From assembly GCA_910584265.1 (NCBI GenBank), contig CAJTZE010000034.1:1-36222 (forward strand): DNA of 36,222 bases, written 5' to 3'. This document shows, one piece after another, positions 14,091 through 22,323 of the stretch. The notes under the pieces are model-generated. The model saw only the letters and a list, made by a program, of their open reading frames with translations, did no database searches and was not told the origin of the DNA. Positions within the stretch are counted from its first letter, which is position 1; every line of letters starts with the position of its first letter. This DNA comes from an uncultured Dorea sp. GTDB taxonomy: Bacteria > Bacillota > Clostridia > Lachnospirales > Lachnospiraceae. Position numbers and translations under genes: made by a program.

Positions 14091-15209
14091 ATGTGGTGTG
14101 AAAAACGACCAAACGGAAAGGTAAGGTTCGGAGAGCGCTATGAGCATCCGCTTACCGGAAAAACAAAGCGGGTATTCATAACAATGGACAAGGATACCGC
14201 AAGTACCCGCAAACAGGCCCAGAGAGCCCTGAACGACAAAATAGATGAACTATTAGGAAATATATCCGTTACAGTCAAGAAGGAAGACCTGCGCTTCTCA
14301 GAGCTAGTAGAACTCTACAGAAAGGACCAACTGGCTACTGTATCGAAATCCACCTACCAGCGCAACTACTTCGCCACAAAGTCCCTCATCCAGATTCTTG
14401 GAGCAGAGACTCTTGTTGACCGGCTTACTGCCGGATACGTTAGGGAACAGCTTGCGCTACAGAACGAAAAGCCAGGAACCACCAACGAGCGGATCACAAG
14501 ACTGAAAGCCCTCATCCGCTGGGGTTATGAGAATGATTACATAGAAGATATACGATGGCTGGACAAGCTCAAGAAATTCAAGGATGATGAAAAAGCAAAA
14601 AAGCTGGAAGAAAAATATCTGGAAAGTGCCGAACTGAAAGCCCTGCTGGAAAGCATGACGGTACCCAAGTGGCGATTCCTCGCAGAGCTGACCGCCTTGT
14701 CTGGAATGCGTATCGGCGAGGCCATCGCCCTTAATTCTTCGGATGTTGATTTTAATCAGCGCATAATCAAAGTCTCTAAAACTTACGATCCGGTTAACCG
14801 CATTGCCGGACCGCCAAAAACCTCCGCGTCAAACCGGGAAATCCAGATGCAGGATGAACTTTACCGCCTTTGCAAAAGAATTAACCTCTACATGAAAAAA
14901 GAACGTCTGACGCTGGGATATGCTTCTGACTTATTTATCAGTGATATAAATGGAAACCATGTCAATTACTATTCCTACAATGCATACCTCAGCGAGAATG
15001 CTGAACGCCTATTTAATAAAAAGGTTACCTCTCATTTTATGCGCCATACCCATGTGGCGCTCATGGCCGAACAGGGAATACCCATTGAAGTGATCTCCAG
15101 GAGGCTCGGCCACACCAACAGCAGGATTACCCTGGACATCTATTTCCATGTTACAAAGAAGATGAAAGAAAAGGATATGGAGCGGATAAAAAGAATAGAG
15201 ATTTTATAA
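14091..15209 (+). CDS. int: Phage tyrosine recombinase (integrase)
   Basis: A 372-aa integrase that joins the phage and host attachment sites. It has an AP2-like N-terminal arm-binding part (residues 1-60), a SAM-like core-binding domain (about 66-165) and the catalytic domain with Arg207 (SGMRIGEA), Lys243, His315/Arg318 (SHFMRHTH), His341 (LGHT) and nucleophile Tyr351 (LDIYFHV). All catalytic residues are present. AAAGGAGG just before the ATG at 14091 decides the start over an upstream frame opening at 13983. It ends 92 bases from the tRNA-Leu 3' end. Confidence 0.93.
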   Translation: MWCEKRPNGKVRFGERYEHPLTGKTKRVFITMDKDTASTRKQAQRALNDKIDELLGNISVTVKKEDLRFSELVELYRKDQLATVSKSTYQRNYFATKSLIQILGAETLVDRLTAGYVREQLALQNEKPGTTNERITRLKALIRWGYENDYIEDIRWLDKLKKFKDDEKAKKLEEKYLESAELKALLESMTVPKWRFLAELTALSGMRIGEAIALNSSDVDFNQRIIKVSKTYDPVNRIAGPPKTSASNREIQMQDELYRLCKRINLYMKKERLTLGYASDLFISDINGNHVNYYSYNAYLSENAERLFNKKVTSHFMRHTHVALMAEQGIPIEVISRRLGHTNSRITLDIYFHVTKKMKEKDMERIKRIEIL

Positions 15210-15231
15210 TTTGCCACCTTTTTGCCACCTT
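15210..15231. repeat. Two tandem TTTGCCACCTT repeats
   Basis: Perfect 11-bp direct repeats at 15210-15220 and 15221-15231, directly after the integrase stop. One-helical-turn spacing next to an attachment site suggests integrase arm-binding sites. Confidence 0.6.
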
Positions 15232-15249
15232 CCCAATATTTATGCAATA

Positions 15250-15294
15250 AAAAAGTACCGGAAACACCCTATTTACAGGCTTCCGGTACTTTTT
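15250..15294. terminator. Bidirectional terminator between integrase and tRNA-Leu
   Basis: A perfect 14-bp stem (AAAAAGTACCGGAA / TTCCGGTACTTTTT). It works as a T-tailed terminator in both directions: for the integrase on the plus strand and for tRNA-Leu on the minus strand. Confidence 0.85.
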
Positions 15295-15300
15295 ATCCAC

Positions 15301-15385
15301 TGCGGAAGATGGGACTTGAACCCACACGAGCGCATTGCTCACAAGATCCTTAGTCTTGCTCGTCTGCCAGTTCCGACACTTCCGC
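15301..15385 (-). tRNA. tRNA-Leu (anticodon AAG)
   Basis: An 85-base class II tRNA. Acceptor GCGGAAG/CTTCCGC, anticodon stem CAAGA/TCTTG with loop CTAAGGA (anticodon AAG, reads CUU and, if deaminated to inosine, CUC), long variable arm GAGC/GCTC, and T loop TTCAAGT. CCA is not encoded. Its 3' end is the likely prophage attachment site. A34 requires a TadA-type deaminase to read CUC. Confidence 0.92.
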
Positions 15386-15408
15386 ATGACTTAAACCGTC
15401 CGAAGATT

Positions 15409-15437
15409 ATAATACTACATCCTCAGACGGATGTCAA
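15409..15437 (-). promoter_or_regulatory. Promoter of tRNA-Leu
   Basis: TTGACA (15437-15432), 17-base spacer, TATTAT (15414-15409), with transcription expected about 17 bases before the tRNA 5' end. Confidence 0.75.
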
Positions 15438-15463
15438 CAAAAAAATATTATAAGATGCAATTA

Positions 15464-15820
15464 TTATGCTAATTTGCTCTTTGCGGTCTCAGCAAGTGTT
15501 GTAAATCCTGTAGCATCATTTACTGCCATCTCTGCAAGCATCTTCCTGTTCATATCAACATTAGCCAGCTTCAGGCCATGCATAAACTTGCTGTATGACA
15601 GACCATTCAGCCTTGCCGCCGCATTGATACGTGCGATCCACAGCTGGCGCATCTGACGCTTGCGCTGCTTTCTTCCTGCATATGCAGATGTGAGAGCCCT
15701 CATAACAGACTGTTTTGCTACTCTGTACTGTTTGGAACGTGCTCCTCTGTATCCTTTTGCCAGTTTCAGTGTTCTATTGTGTCTTTTCTTAGCGTTTAAT
15801 CCGCCCTTAATTCTTGCCAT
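15464..15820 (-). CDS. rplT: 50S ribosomal protein L20
   Basis: A 118-aa protein of standard length, with the basic MARIKGGLNAKKRHNRTLKL N-terminus that threads into 23S rRNA and the globular C-terminal part (RQLWIARINAAARLNGLSYS). L20 is needed early in 50S assembly and also represses its own operon by binding the leader mRNA. AAGGAGG precedes the ATG. It is the last gene of infC-rpmI-rplT. Confidence 0.98.
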   Translation of the reverse strand: MARIKGGLNAKKRHNRTLKLAKGYRGARSKQYRVAKQSVMRALTSAYAGRKQRKRQMRQLWIARINAAARLNGLSYSKFMHGLKLANVDMNRKMLAEMAVNDATGFTTLAETAKSKLA

Positions 15821-15851
15821 GTCTTATTCCTCCTTCAATATTTCCCAAATC

Positions 15852-16049
15852 TTAGAGATATGGTAATACTTTCTTCATATTCTTTACATTAGCAGCGTCT
15901 GTGATTGCAGCCTTTCTGAGGTTTCTCTTCCTCTTCGTAGACTTCTTGGTTAAGATATGGCTCTTATAAGCTTTATTTCTCTTTAATTTACCTGTACCTG
16001 TCTTTTTGAATCGCTTAGCAGCGGCTCTATTTGTCTTAATTTTTGGCAT
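15852..16049 (-). CDS. rpmI: 50S ribosomal protein L35
   Basis: A 65-aa, highly basic protein (MPKIKTNRAAAKRFKKTGTG, later HILTKKSTKRKRNLRK), the normal length for bacterial L35. It has a GGAGG ribosome binding site and sits between infC and rplT, in the canonical order. Confidence 0.97.
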   Translation of the reverse strand: MPKIKTNRAAAKRFKKTGTGKLKRNKAYKSHILTKKSTKRKRNLRKAAITDAANVKNMKKVLPYL

Positions 16050-16083
16050 GATTAGAATCCTCCTTAATTAGTATTTTATATTT

Positions 16084-16590
16084 TTAACGTTTTACAGTTA
16101 AAACCATGCTCATGTTACGTCCCTCAAGCTTTGGCGCTTTCTCGATAGACGCAATATCCTTCAGCGTCCCTGCAAAATCATCCAGAATGTGTCTGCTCTG
16201 CTGTACATGCGCCATCTCTCTCCCCCTGAAACGTAATGTAACCTTTACCTTGTTTCCCTTTTCAAGAAACTTCTTTGCATTATTGATCTTCGTATTCAAA
16301 TCGTTCGTGTCAATGTTCGGTGACATGCGTACTTCTTTGATTTCCACCGTCTTCTGCTTCTTCTTTGCCTCTTTCTCTTTACGGGTCTGCTCATACTTGA
16401 ACTTGCCGTAATCAATAATCTTACATACCGGCGGCTGGGCCTTTGGGGCAATCTTAACCAAATCCAGTTCTGCTTCCTGTGCGAGCTTCATAGCTTCCCT
16501 TGAAGACATAATTCCAAGCTGTTCCCCTTCTGCGCTGACAACACGTACTTCCCTGTCCCTAATCTGCTCGTTAATCATTAAATCGCTAAT
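16084..16590 (-). CDS. infC: Translation initiation factor IF-3 (AUU start)
   Basis: A 168-aa IF-3 that binds the 30S subunit and checks start codons. The N-domain contains INEQIRDREVRVV, the linker is rich in Lys/Glu (YEQTRKEKEAKKKQKT), and the C-domain starts at VEIKEVRMSPNID and includes KVTLRFRGREMAH. The start is placed at an ATT codon at 16590 and not the ATG four codons later, because GGAGGTG lies 9 bases upstream of ATT and the resulting MISDLMINEQ matches other Firmicute IF-3 proteins. An AUU start lets IF-3 limit its own translation. Confidence 0.95.
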   Translation of the reverse strand: MSDLMINEQIRDREVRVVSAEGEQLGIMSSREAMKLAQEAELDLVKIAPKAQPPVCKIIDYGKFKYEQTRKEKEAKKKQKTVEIKEVRMSPNIDTNDLNTKINNAKKFLEKGNKVKVTLRFRGREMAHVQQSRHILDDFAGTLKDIASIEKAPKLEGRNMSMVLTVKR

Positions 16591-16916
16591 TGTAGTGCAC
16601 CTCCATCATAAACTCTTTTCATACTTCACCGTCTCCCGGCAGAGCAAAAGTGTGCCGCTCACACTCCTGCATTCAAATATTTTCATATGCGCAGCCTTTA
16701 TTCCGCACAGTGCTGCACAGACGTTTTTATTACAGAGGAAGCACTTTCCTATGCAATAAAAAGTGAATAGCCATAGACTATCCACTCATATCTCCACATA
16801 AATATACCATCGTACGATATATCTCTTATGTCTTCAATATCAAACCATAGACGCCCGATTGCGCTGTGGTGAGAGTGGATACTCTACTTTCTTTTCTTCA
16901 CACAACTTATACATTA
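16591..16916 (-). promoter_or_regulatory. L20-type leader with attenuator, upstream of infC-rpmI-rplT
   Basis: About 320 bases of leader RNA without a gene. A terminator (AGTGGATAG/CTATTCACT, then TTTTTATT) lies about 125 bases after the start. An upstream segment TATCCACTC (16881-16873) is complementary to the terminator's left arm GAGTGGATA (16787-16779), giving a clear antiterminator. A second hairpin (AGTGTG/CACACT, 16649-16665) precedes the ribosome binding site. This is the layout of the Firmicute L20 leader, in which excess L20 promotes termination. Confidence 0.75.
16755..16787 (-). terminator. Attenuator terminator of the L20 leader
   Basis: A 9-bp stem with one G-U pair, a 7-base loop and a T-run on the minus strand. 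Its left arm can pair instead with 16873-16881. Confidence 0.8.
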
Positions 16917-16939
16917 GCACAACTCTCTGAGTATGTCAA
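16911..16939 (-). promoter_or_regulatory. Promoter of the infC operon
   Basis: TTGACA (16939-16934), 17-base spacer, TAATGT (16916-16911). The -35 overlaps the stop codon of the MATE gene. Confidence 0.75.
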
Positions 16940-18312
16940 ACATTTTCTGCCGCATTTTCCTTCATTTCCCGCATGATCTTTTTAAATGTTATAAAAAACA
17001 GGACCGTTGTCGTAAGAACCGAAATAATATCCGCAATCGGCTCTGCACGGTAAATTCCTATCACACCCATATATCTGGGAAGGATAATTGCAAGCGGGAT
17101 CAGCAGAATCACCTTTCTCAGCAGTGCAATAAACAGCGACACCTTCGCCTGCCCAAGCGCAAGAAATGTACTCTGGCAGGAGGATTGTATTCCAAAAATC
17201 GTAATACCCAAAAAATATACCGGCATCACGCTGCAGGTCAGTTCGATCAACTCCTGATTATCCGTAAATATTCTTGCATAAAGCCCCGGCTTTCCAACCG
17301 CAATGCCTGCAAGCAGAAGCGTACCGACAAAACAGATCGTAATCAGCTTGGAAAATGCCTCCTTCACCCTTGCCGCATTCCCCGCGCCGTAATTGTAGCT
17401 TATGATCGGCTGGACTCCCTGAGCCACGCCCTGGATCGGAATCACAATAAGCTGCATAATACTGGTCATAATCGACATCGTTCCCACATACAGATCACCG
17501 CCGTAGCGCTGAAGCCCGGAATTTAACGTAATACTCACCAGGCTTTCCGTGGACTGCATAATAAAGGGCGATATCCCCAGGGCGGCAATCTGTCCGATAA
17601 TCTCCGGACGGAATTTCATATTGGAAAACCTAAGACGGACAGCGCTCTTCTCTGATGCCAGAAAACGCACCACCCATGCAGCACTGAGCGCCTGTGAAAA
17701 AATCGTCGCAAGGGCGGCGCCCTTCACTCCCATATGACACCCAAAAATCAAAATCGGATCCAGCACGATGTTTGTAACTGCTCCTATAAGTACAGAAAGC
17801 ATGGCTGTCTTTGCCTTACCCTGTCCGCTGATAAATGTATTCAATCCCAATGCCAGCTGTACGAAAATAGTTCCGATCAGATAGATGCCTATGTAGTCCT
17901 CTGCATAAACAATAATATTGTCACTTGCTCCAAAAGCATACAAAATCGGTGTTTTAAACGCCTGAAAAAACAGAGTGAGCGCAACAGAAAACACAAGCAG
18001 CATCCCGGCAGAATTGCCAAGAATCTGCTCAGCCCCCTTATAATCCTTTCCTCCTAGCTTGATCGATGCTAACGGCGCGCCTCCCATTCCGGCAAAGGCA
18101 CTAAATGCTGAAATCAGCATAATAATTGGAAATGTAACGCCCACACCCGTAAGCGCCATGCTTCCATACCCTGCTATGTGTCCTATGTACACTCTGTCTA
18201 TAATATTATAGAGCAGATTAATCAGCTGGGCCGCCACCGCCGGAATCGACATACTGAGAATCAATTTCCCTATCGGCAGCGTCCCCATCCGTTCATCCTG
18301 CTTATCATTCAT
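16936..18312 (-). CDS. MATE family efflux transporter (MepA-like)
   Basis: A 458-aa membrane protein with about 12 helices in two homologous halves, typical of MATE pumps that export cationic drugs or metabolites using sodium or proton gradients. MepA/DinF-like features are the N-terminal GKLILSMSIPAVAAQLINLL, a YNIIDRVYIGHIAG stretch and the mirrored QGVAQGVQPIISYNYGAG in the second half. AGGTGA before the ATG at 18312 supports the start. A possible TATAAT (18370-18365) lies upstream. The substrate cannot be told from sequence, and it does not look linked to its neighbours. Confidence 0.9.
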   Translation of the reverse strand: MNDKQDERMGTLPIGKLILSMSIPAVAAQLINLLYNIIDRVYIGHIAGYGSMALTGVGVTFPIIMLISAFSAFAGMGGAPLASIKLGGKDYKGAEQILGNSAGMLLVFSVALTLFFQAFKTPILYAFGASDNIIVYAEDYIGIYLIGTIFVQLALGLNTFISGQGKAKTAMLSVLIGAVTNIVLDPILIFGCHMGVKGAALATIFSQALSAAWVVRFLASEKSAVRLRFSNMKFRPEIIGQIAALGISPFIMQSTESLVSITLNSGLQRYGGDLYVGTMSIMTSIMQLIVIPIQGVAQGVQPIISYNYGAGNAARVKEAFSKLITICFVGTLLLAGIAVGKPGLYARIFTDNQELIELTCSVMPVYFLGITIFGIQSSCQSTFLALGQAKVSLFIALLRKVILLIPLAIILPRYMGVIGIYRAEPIADIISVLTTTVLFFITFKKIMREMKENAAENV

Positions 18313-18541
18313 ATCCGTTCACCTGCATCCCGTTTCATACACTTTCCCAGTAACAATAGAAGGTATTATATCACACCTCCATTACCAAATACAACAAAAA
18401 TCTCTCTGTCCTTATATTTGCCAAAGCCTTATTAAAACCATATCCCTTATCTCTACAGCTATTCACACCAAGGCTCTTGCTGCGGACTGTACCGGGTGCC
18501 GATTTCGGCCGATGCGGTAAAACAGTATATAAATTCGGATA
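18313..18541. other. Intergenic region upstream of the MATE gene
   Basis: It holds a TATAAT (18365-18370, minus strand) with a weak TGTATT 17 bases upstream as the likely MATE promoter. A short GC-rich palindrome near 18500 lies after spoVAF but lacks a T-run. I see no gene here. Confidence 0.4.
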
Positions 18542-19903
18542 CTAATTCTTACTGATATATAAATAATTCCTTCCGGTCAGCGTCTTATTCATGCAGACAC
18601 TGCATAGGATCACCACGATTCCCGCCAGGAATCCAATCCAGTTAAAGAGCGCCGTCAGGATCAGAAGCTGCAGTCTCATGAATTTCAATGCGTAACCCAG
18701 CTCAAAATTCGGCTGTGTATAGTTTGCCACCGCAACGAACGCCATGGCTAGCATGATCTCCGAATTAAACCAGCCGGAGGATACCGAAAACTCTCCCAGC
18801 ACCAGACCGGCGATCACACTTAACGGCGTACTGAGCATGCTCGGCGTATTCATCGCCGCAAGCCTCAGACCGTCAATAGCAAGCTCCAGGATCAGAAGCT
18901 GCCAGATCAGCGGTACATTTACCATGTCCCGCACTACCACAAAAGTAAACATTTCCGGAAGCCACCTTAGGTTCTGCATAAAAAGCAGATATACCGGAGT
19001 CAGAAAAACAGTCAAAAATGCAATTATCCCTCTTGTTATTTTCAGGTAAACCCCTGTAAGGGTCGGAAAATAATAATCATTCGCCTCCTCAATGATATCG
19101 TACACCGACGTAGGCAGGATCATGGCCGAGGGCGAATTATCCACCAGTATCACGATCTTCCCTTCCAGCAGGCAGGCCGCCGCAGTATCCGGCCTTTCAC
19201 TGAATTTAAACTTTGGAAAGGGATTGAACCATTTTCGTTTCATCAGGCATTCTGCAAGACTCTGCTGATTCATTGTCAGGGCATCCGTTTGAATGGAGTC
19301 CAGCTTATCCATCAGCTTTTTCAAAAGCTCCTTATCCACCCGGTCAGACATATAGCAGACTGCCACGTCCGTTCTGGAGCTTTTGCCAACCTCCTTCATC
19401 TCCATTGTAAGATGCGGGTTCCGGATCCTCCGTCTCATCAAAGCCGTATTAAAAACAATCGTCTCCACGAATCCATCTCTGGAGCCGCGCAGGGATTTAT
19501 CCTTGTCCGGCTCCTCCACGCTTCTTGCCGGATAGGTTCTGCAGTCGATCACGATACATGCCTCATATCCGTCGATAAACAGACATGTAGCCCCTGAGAG
19601 CACATTTCGGAAAATCTGGTCAAAATCCCCTATAATATCAACCTCCACATAGGGTATGCACTGTCTGGAGAATGCCGTTGCACTCATCGGCATATCCTCT
19701 GCGGTGACAGAAAAAAATGAATCCATCAATTTCAGCATGGACTCATCTTTTGTAAATCCGTCAATAAAATAAAAGACAGCATCCCGGCCTCCGATGACAA
19801 TATTCCTCTGCACAATATCAAAGCTGTCCGCCACCGGAAGTATCTCATTTACGTAGGTCTCGTTTTCCTTCACGGAAGCCGAGACATTTCTGTATTCCTG
19901 CAT
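18542..19903 (-). CDS. spoVAF: GerA-family spore protein, SpoVAF-like
   Basis: A 453-aa protein. The soluble N-terminal half (to about residue 250) contains the GerA-family pattern of a nested domain (GATCLFIDGYEACIVIDCR, RGSRDGFVETIVFNTALMRR). The C-terminal half has about five membrane helices after the family marker RPDTAAACLLEGKIVILVDN. The segment DGLRLAAMNTPSMLSTPLSV points to SpoVAF rather than GerAA. SpoVAF proteins sit in the inner spore membrane and enhance germination with the SpoVA channel. GGAGG lies 7 bases before the ATG at 19903, which I prefer over upstream starts. No other spoVA gene is adjacent. Confidence 0.85.
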   Translation of the reverse strand: MQEYRNVSASVKENETYVNEILPVADSFDIVQRNIVIGGRDAVFYFIDGFTKDESMLKLMDSFFSVTAEDMPMSATAFSRQCIPYVEVDIIGDFDQIFRNVLSGATCLFIDGYEACIVIDCRTYPARSVEEPDKDKSLRGSRDGFVETIVFNTALMRRRIRNPHLTMEMKEVGKSSRTDVAVCYMSDRVDKELLKKLMDKLDSIQTDALTMNQQSLAECLMKRKWFNPFPKFKFSERPDTAAACLLEGKIVILVDNSPSAMILPTSVYDIIEEANDYYFPTLTGVYLKITRGIIAFLTVFLTPVYLLFMQNLRWLPEMFTFVVVRDMVNVPLIWQLLILELAIDGLRLAAMNTPSMLSTPLSVIAGLVLGEFSVSSGWFNSEIMLAMAFVAVANYTQPNFELGYALKFMRLQLLILTALFNWIGFLAGIVVILCSVCMNKTLTGRNYLYISKN

Positions 19904-19992
19904 ATCCATTCCTCCATTCCTGTTTCCAACATCTGTATGTCCACAGGTTCTGCACATTTTCACATGGATAGCATGTCCGGATACTGCTAGAA

Positions 19993-20511
19993 TTATACAC
20001 CTGTTGTGCTTCCGAAACCGCCGTTTCTCTCTGTCTGCACATCGTCGTCTACAGTAATTCCATATTCTACAAAAATACCCTGCATAAATCCCGTTCCGGC
20101 CTTTAACTCTACGGTCTTTCCTTCATTGGTATCATTGGTAAGCTTCGCAAAAATATGTCCTTCATTATCCGAATAAAAATAATCGCTGTCGATAATCCCT
20201 ACCGTATTGTTAAGCTGCAGGCGGTACTTAAAGCCAAGCCCGCTCCTGGGATAACACTTCAGCACCCATTCTTCCTCCATCCGCACACGGATCCCAGTCG
20301 GGATCTTCACTGTCTTTCCGGGCTCGACCACCATATCCTCCGGCATAAAAAAATCATACCCGGCAGAGCCTGCCGTTGCCCGCTCCGGAAGCCGGATGCC
20401 GTCATAAATCTGCCTTATTTCCGATTCCTCCGTCTCCCCAAATGTATCTCTCCAGCTTTCCGCAAATTGATGAAAGCCCACTTTATAAAACTGTGCAATT
20501 CGTTTCGCCAT
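19993..20511 (-). CDS. dut: dUTP diphosphatase (trimeric dUTPase fold)
   Basis: A 172-aa enzyme that converts dUTP to dUMP, keeping uracil out of DNA and feeding thymidylate synthesis. The five motifs are visible: AGSAGYDFF (1), PRSGLGFK (2), NTVGIIDSDY (3, with the catalytic aspartate region), GTGFMQGIFVEYG (4) and the C-terminal lid ERNGGFGSTTG (5). It is about 25 residues longer than minimal dUTPases because of an N-terminal extension (FYKVGFHQFAESWRDTF). AGAGG precedes the ATG at 20511; the longer upstream frame runs through a hairpin. Confidence 0.88.
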   Translation of the reverse strand: MAKRIAQFYKVGFHQFAESWRDTFGETEESEIRQIYDGIRLPERATAGSAGYDFFMPEDMVVEPGKTVKIPTGIRVRMEEEWVLKCYPRSGLGFKYRLQLNNTVGIIDSDYFYSDNEGHIFAKLTNDTNEGKTVELKAGTGFMQGIFVEYGITVDDDVQTERNGGFGSTTGV

Positions 20512-20541
20512 CTTTTCTACCTCTTTCCATTTCATCAAAAT

Positions 20542-20564
20542 AGACAGGGACTTTCTCCCTGTCT
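20542..20564 (-). terminator. Hairpin between symporter and dut
   Basis: A perfect 9-bp stem AGACAGGGA/TCCCTGTCT with a 5-base loop, about 85 bases after the symporter stop. The trailing sequence ATTTTG is a short T-run. Confidence 0.5.
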
Positions 20565-20647
20565 GTAAGTATAACAATTCTAATTTCCGCATTCAATACT
20601 GATTTCTGCAGCTTTGCTCTGACAAAGTGCCCTCGTCAGGCCGACCT

Positions 20648-22027
20648 CTATTTTTTGATTACCTTATCCTGATAATCAAAGCATTCCTTTGCAATCACAT
20701 TGCTAAGTACAAGCAGACAGATCAGGTTCGGAATTGCCATCATGCCGTTGAAGGTATCCGAAATATCCCATACCATCTGCAGCTGGGTGGTTGCCCCTGC
20801 AAATACGATCAATGAGAAGAAAATCCGGTACAGCCTATTCAGCTTCGTAGAGCCTGCAAGGTACTCCAGCGATTTCTCCCCATAGTATTCCCAGCCAAGG
20901 ATAGTAGAGAACGCAAACAAGGTAATTCCTATCGTTACCAGCCATCCCCCAAAGGTTCCAAGTCCGGTCTGGAATGCGGCGATCGTTAAGTTTGCACCGG
21001 TAAAAGCCTCTCCGGTAGACGGATCGATCTGTCCCAGCATTCCAGATGATGCAATCGAAAGTCCTGTCATAGAGCATACCACGATCGTGTCAAAGAACGT
21101 TCCCGTCATATTAATATAACCCTGTCTGGACGGATGGTCTGTCTTTGCTGCGGCAGCCGCAATCGGAGCAGAACCAAGACCCGCCTCATTGGAGAATACA
21201 CCTCTGGCTACGCCCCAGCGCATGGCATTTGCAATAACTGTACCTGCGGCGCCGCCGCCCATAGCCTCAAAGTTAAATGCCATACCAAAAATCTGTGCCA
21301 GTCCGGCCGGAATATTACCGATATTTAACACAATCACCACAAGACCTGCAATAAAATACAGTACTGCCATAAATGGCACAACGATTGCACACACACGGCC
21401 GATGCTCTGTATTCCTCCAACCAATACCAGAAGCGCCGCAATGGTAAGTACCACACCTGTGATCCAGGTAGGTATGCCAAAGGTAGTCTTTACAGCTCCG
21501 GAAATGGAATTCCCCTGTGTCAGGTTACCGATACCAAAGGATGCCAGTACGGCAAACAGCGCAAATGCAACCGCAAAAAACCTTCCGGCCGCCTTATTTT
21601 TAAAACCATTCTGCATCGCATACATAGGGCCGCCCGCCATCTCGCCGCGGTCATTCTTCTGGCGGTACTTTACTGCCAGCACACTCTCGCCGTACTTGGT
21701 GGACAGTCCGAACAACGCGCTGAGCCACATCCAGACAATTGCACCTGGTCCGCCAAGAACCATAGCTGTTGCCACACCTACGATATTCCCGGTACCAATT
21801 GTAGCCGCAAGTGCCGTCATCAGAGACTGGAAAGGTGTAATGTCACCTTCCTCACCCGTACTCTTCACATCTTTGGAAAATACCTGCTTCAAAGCATAAC
21901 CCAGATTCCTCCAGGGCAGAAACTTCAGACGGATGGTCAGGAACACTCCTGTTCCCACCAAAAGAACCAGCATGACTGGTCCCCATACAAAATCATTTAC
22001 CGCTGATAAAATATCCGCAAAACTCAT
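20648..22027 (-). CDS. Alanine/glycine:cation symporter (AGCS family, AlsT-like)
   Basis: A 459-aa transporter with about 11 membrane helices that imports alanine or glycine with sodium. The family signature GGPGAIVWMWLSALFGLSTK is preceded by ATIGTGNIVGVAT, and GGPMYAMQNGF and SNEAGLGSAPIAAAAAKTDH are further hallmarks; the last stretch helps form the substrate site. GGGAGAG ahead of the ATG at 22027 supports that start over one 15 codons upstream. Alanine uptake fits a sporulating organism, but no direct link to neighbours is visible. Confidence 0.92.
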   Translation of the reverse strand: MSFADILSAVNDFVWGPVMLVLLVGTGVFLTIRLKFLPWRNLGYALKQVFSKDVKSTGEEGDITPFQSLMTALAATIGTGNIVGVATAMVLGGPGAIVWMWLSALFGLSTKYGESVLAVKYRQKNDRGEMAGGPMYAMQNGFKNKAAGRFFAVAFALFAVLASFGIGNLTQGNSISGAVKTTFGIPTWITGVVLTIAALLVLVGGIQSIGRVCAIVVPFMAVLYFIAGLVVIVLNIGNIPAGLAQIFGMAFNFEAMGGGAAGTVIANAMRWGVARGVFSNEAGLGSAPIAAAAAKTDHPSRQGYINMTGTFFDTIVVCSMTGLSIASSGMLGQIDPSTGEAFTGANLTIAAFQTGLGTFGGWLVTIGITLFAFSTILGWEYYGEKSLEYLAGSTKLNRLYRIFFSLIVFAGATTQLQMVWDISDTFNGMMAIPNLICLLVLSNVIAKECFDYQDKVIKK

Positions 22028-22323
22028 ATTCTCTCTCCCTTCGCTTTTCATCTTTTGCTCTATCCCCGCCATATTTTGACATAGATTTTTTCATTTTTTA
22101 AGCAAAAAAAAGTTTTTCCGTCATTTTCCATAAAAATACGAAAACTCCGAAGCGGTTCCTGCTTCGGAGTCTTTCTATATGGATTCATTGACTAAGTTAT
22201 CATAACACACTCAGCGCCAATATGCAAGCACAACATCCATTTCCTGCAAAATTTAGTTATAAAAGTTCAATCTTCCAACGTCTTCTTTAAATTATCTGCA
22301 GTTATTTCAAACATTTCATGAAA
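22028..22323. other. Intergenic region between metA and the symporter
   Basis: Contains the metA terminator and a weak TTGCTT/TATGTC promoter-like pair (about 22080-22105, minus strand) before the symporter. The rest, 22171-22323, is AT-rich with no gene or RNA I can recognise. Confidence 0.45.
22144..22170. terminator. Terminator after metA
   Basis: A perfect 10-bp stem ACTCCGAAGC/GCTTCGGAGT with a 7-base loop. On the minus strand it is followed by TTTTCGTATTTTT, about 150 bases past the metA stop. Confidence 0.8.

Larger units (their letters stand above)
1..15301. mobile_element. Prophage, partial (integration, lysogeny, early/replication end); left end outside window
   Basis: A tyrosine integrase beside a tRNA-Leu gene, a CI-like repressor facing a long leftward operon, and primase-helicase, Sak4-like, DUF669 and RusA genes together identify the early half of a temperate tailed phage. 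No terminase, portal, capsid or tail gene is in the window, so the element continues past position 1 and its second attachment site cannot be seen. The right boundary is placed at the 3' end of the tRNA because integrases of this class usually recombine inside tRNA 3' ends; that placement is inference. An integrative conjugative element is less likely because no relaxase or mating gene is present. Confidence 0.85.
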
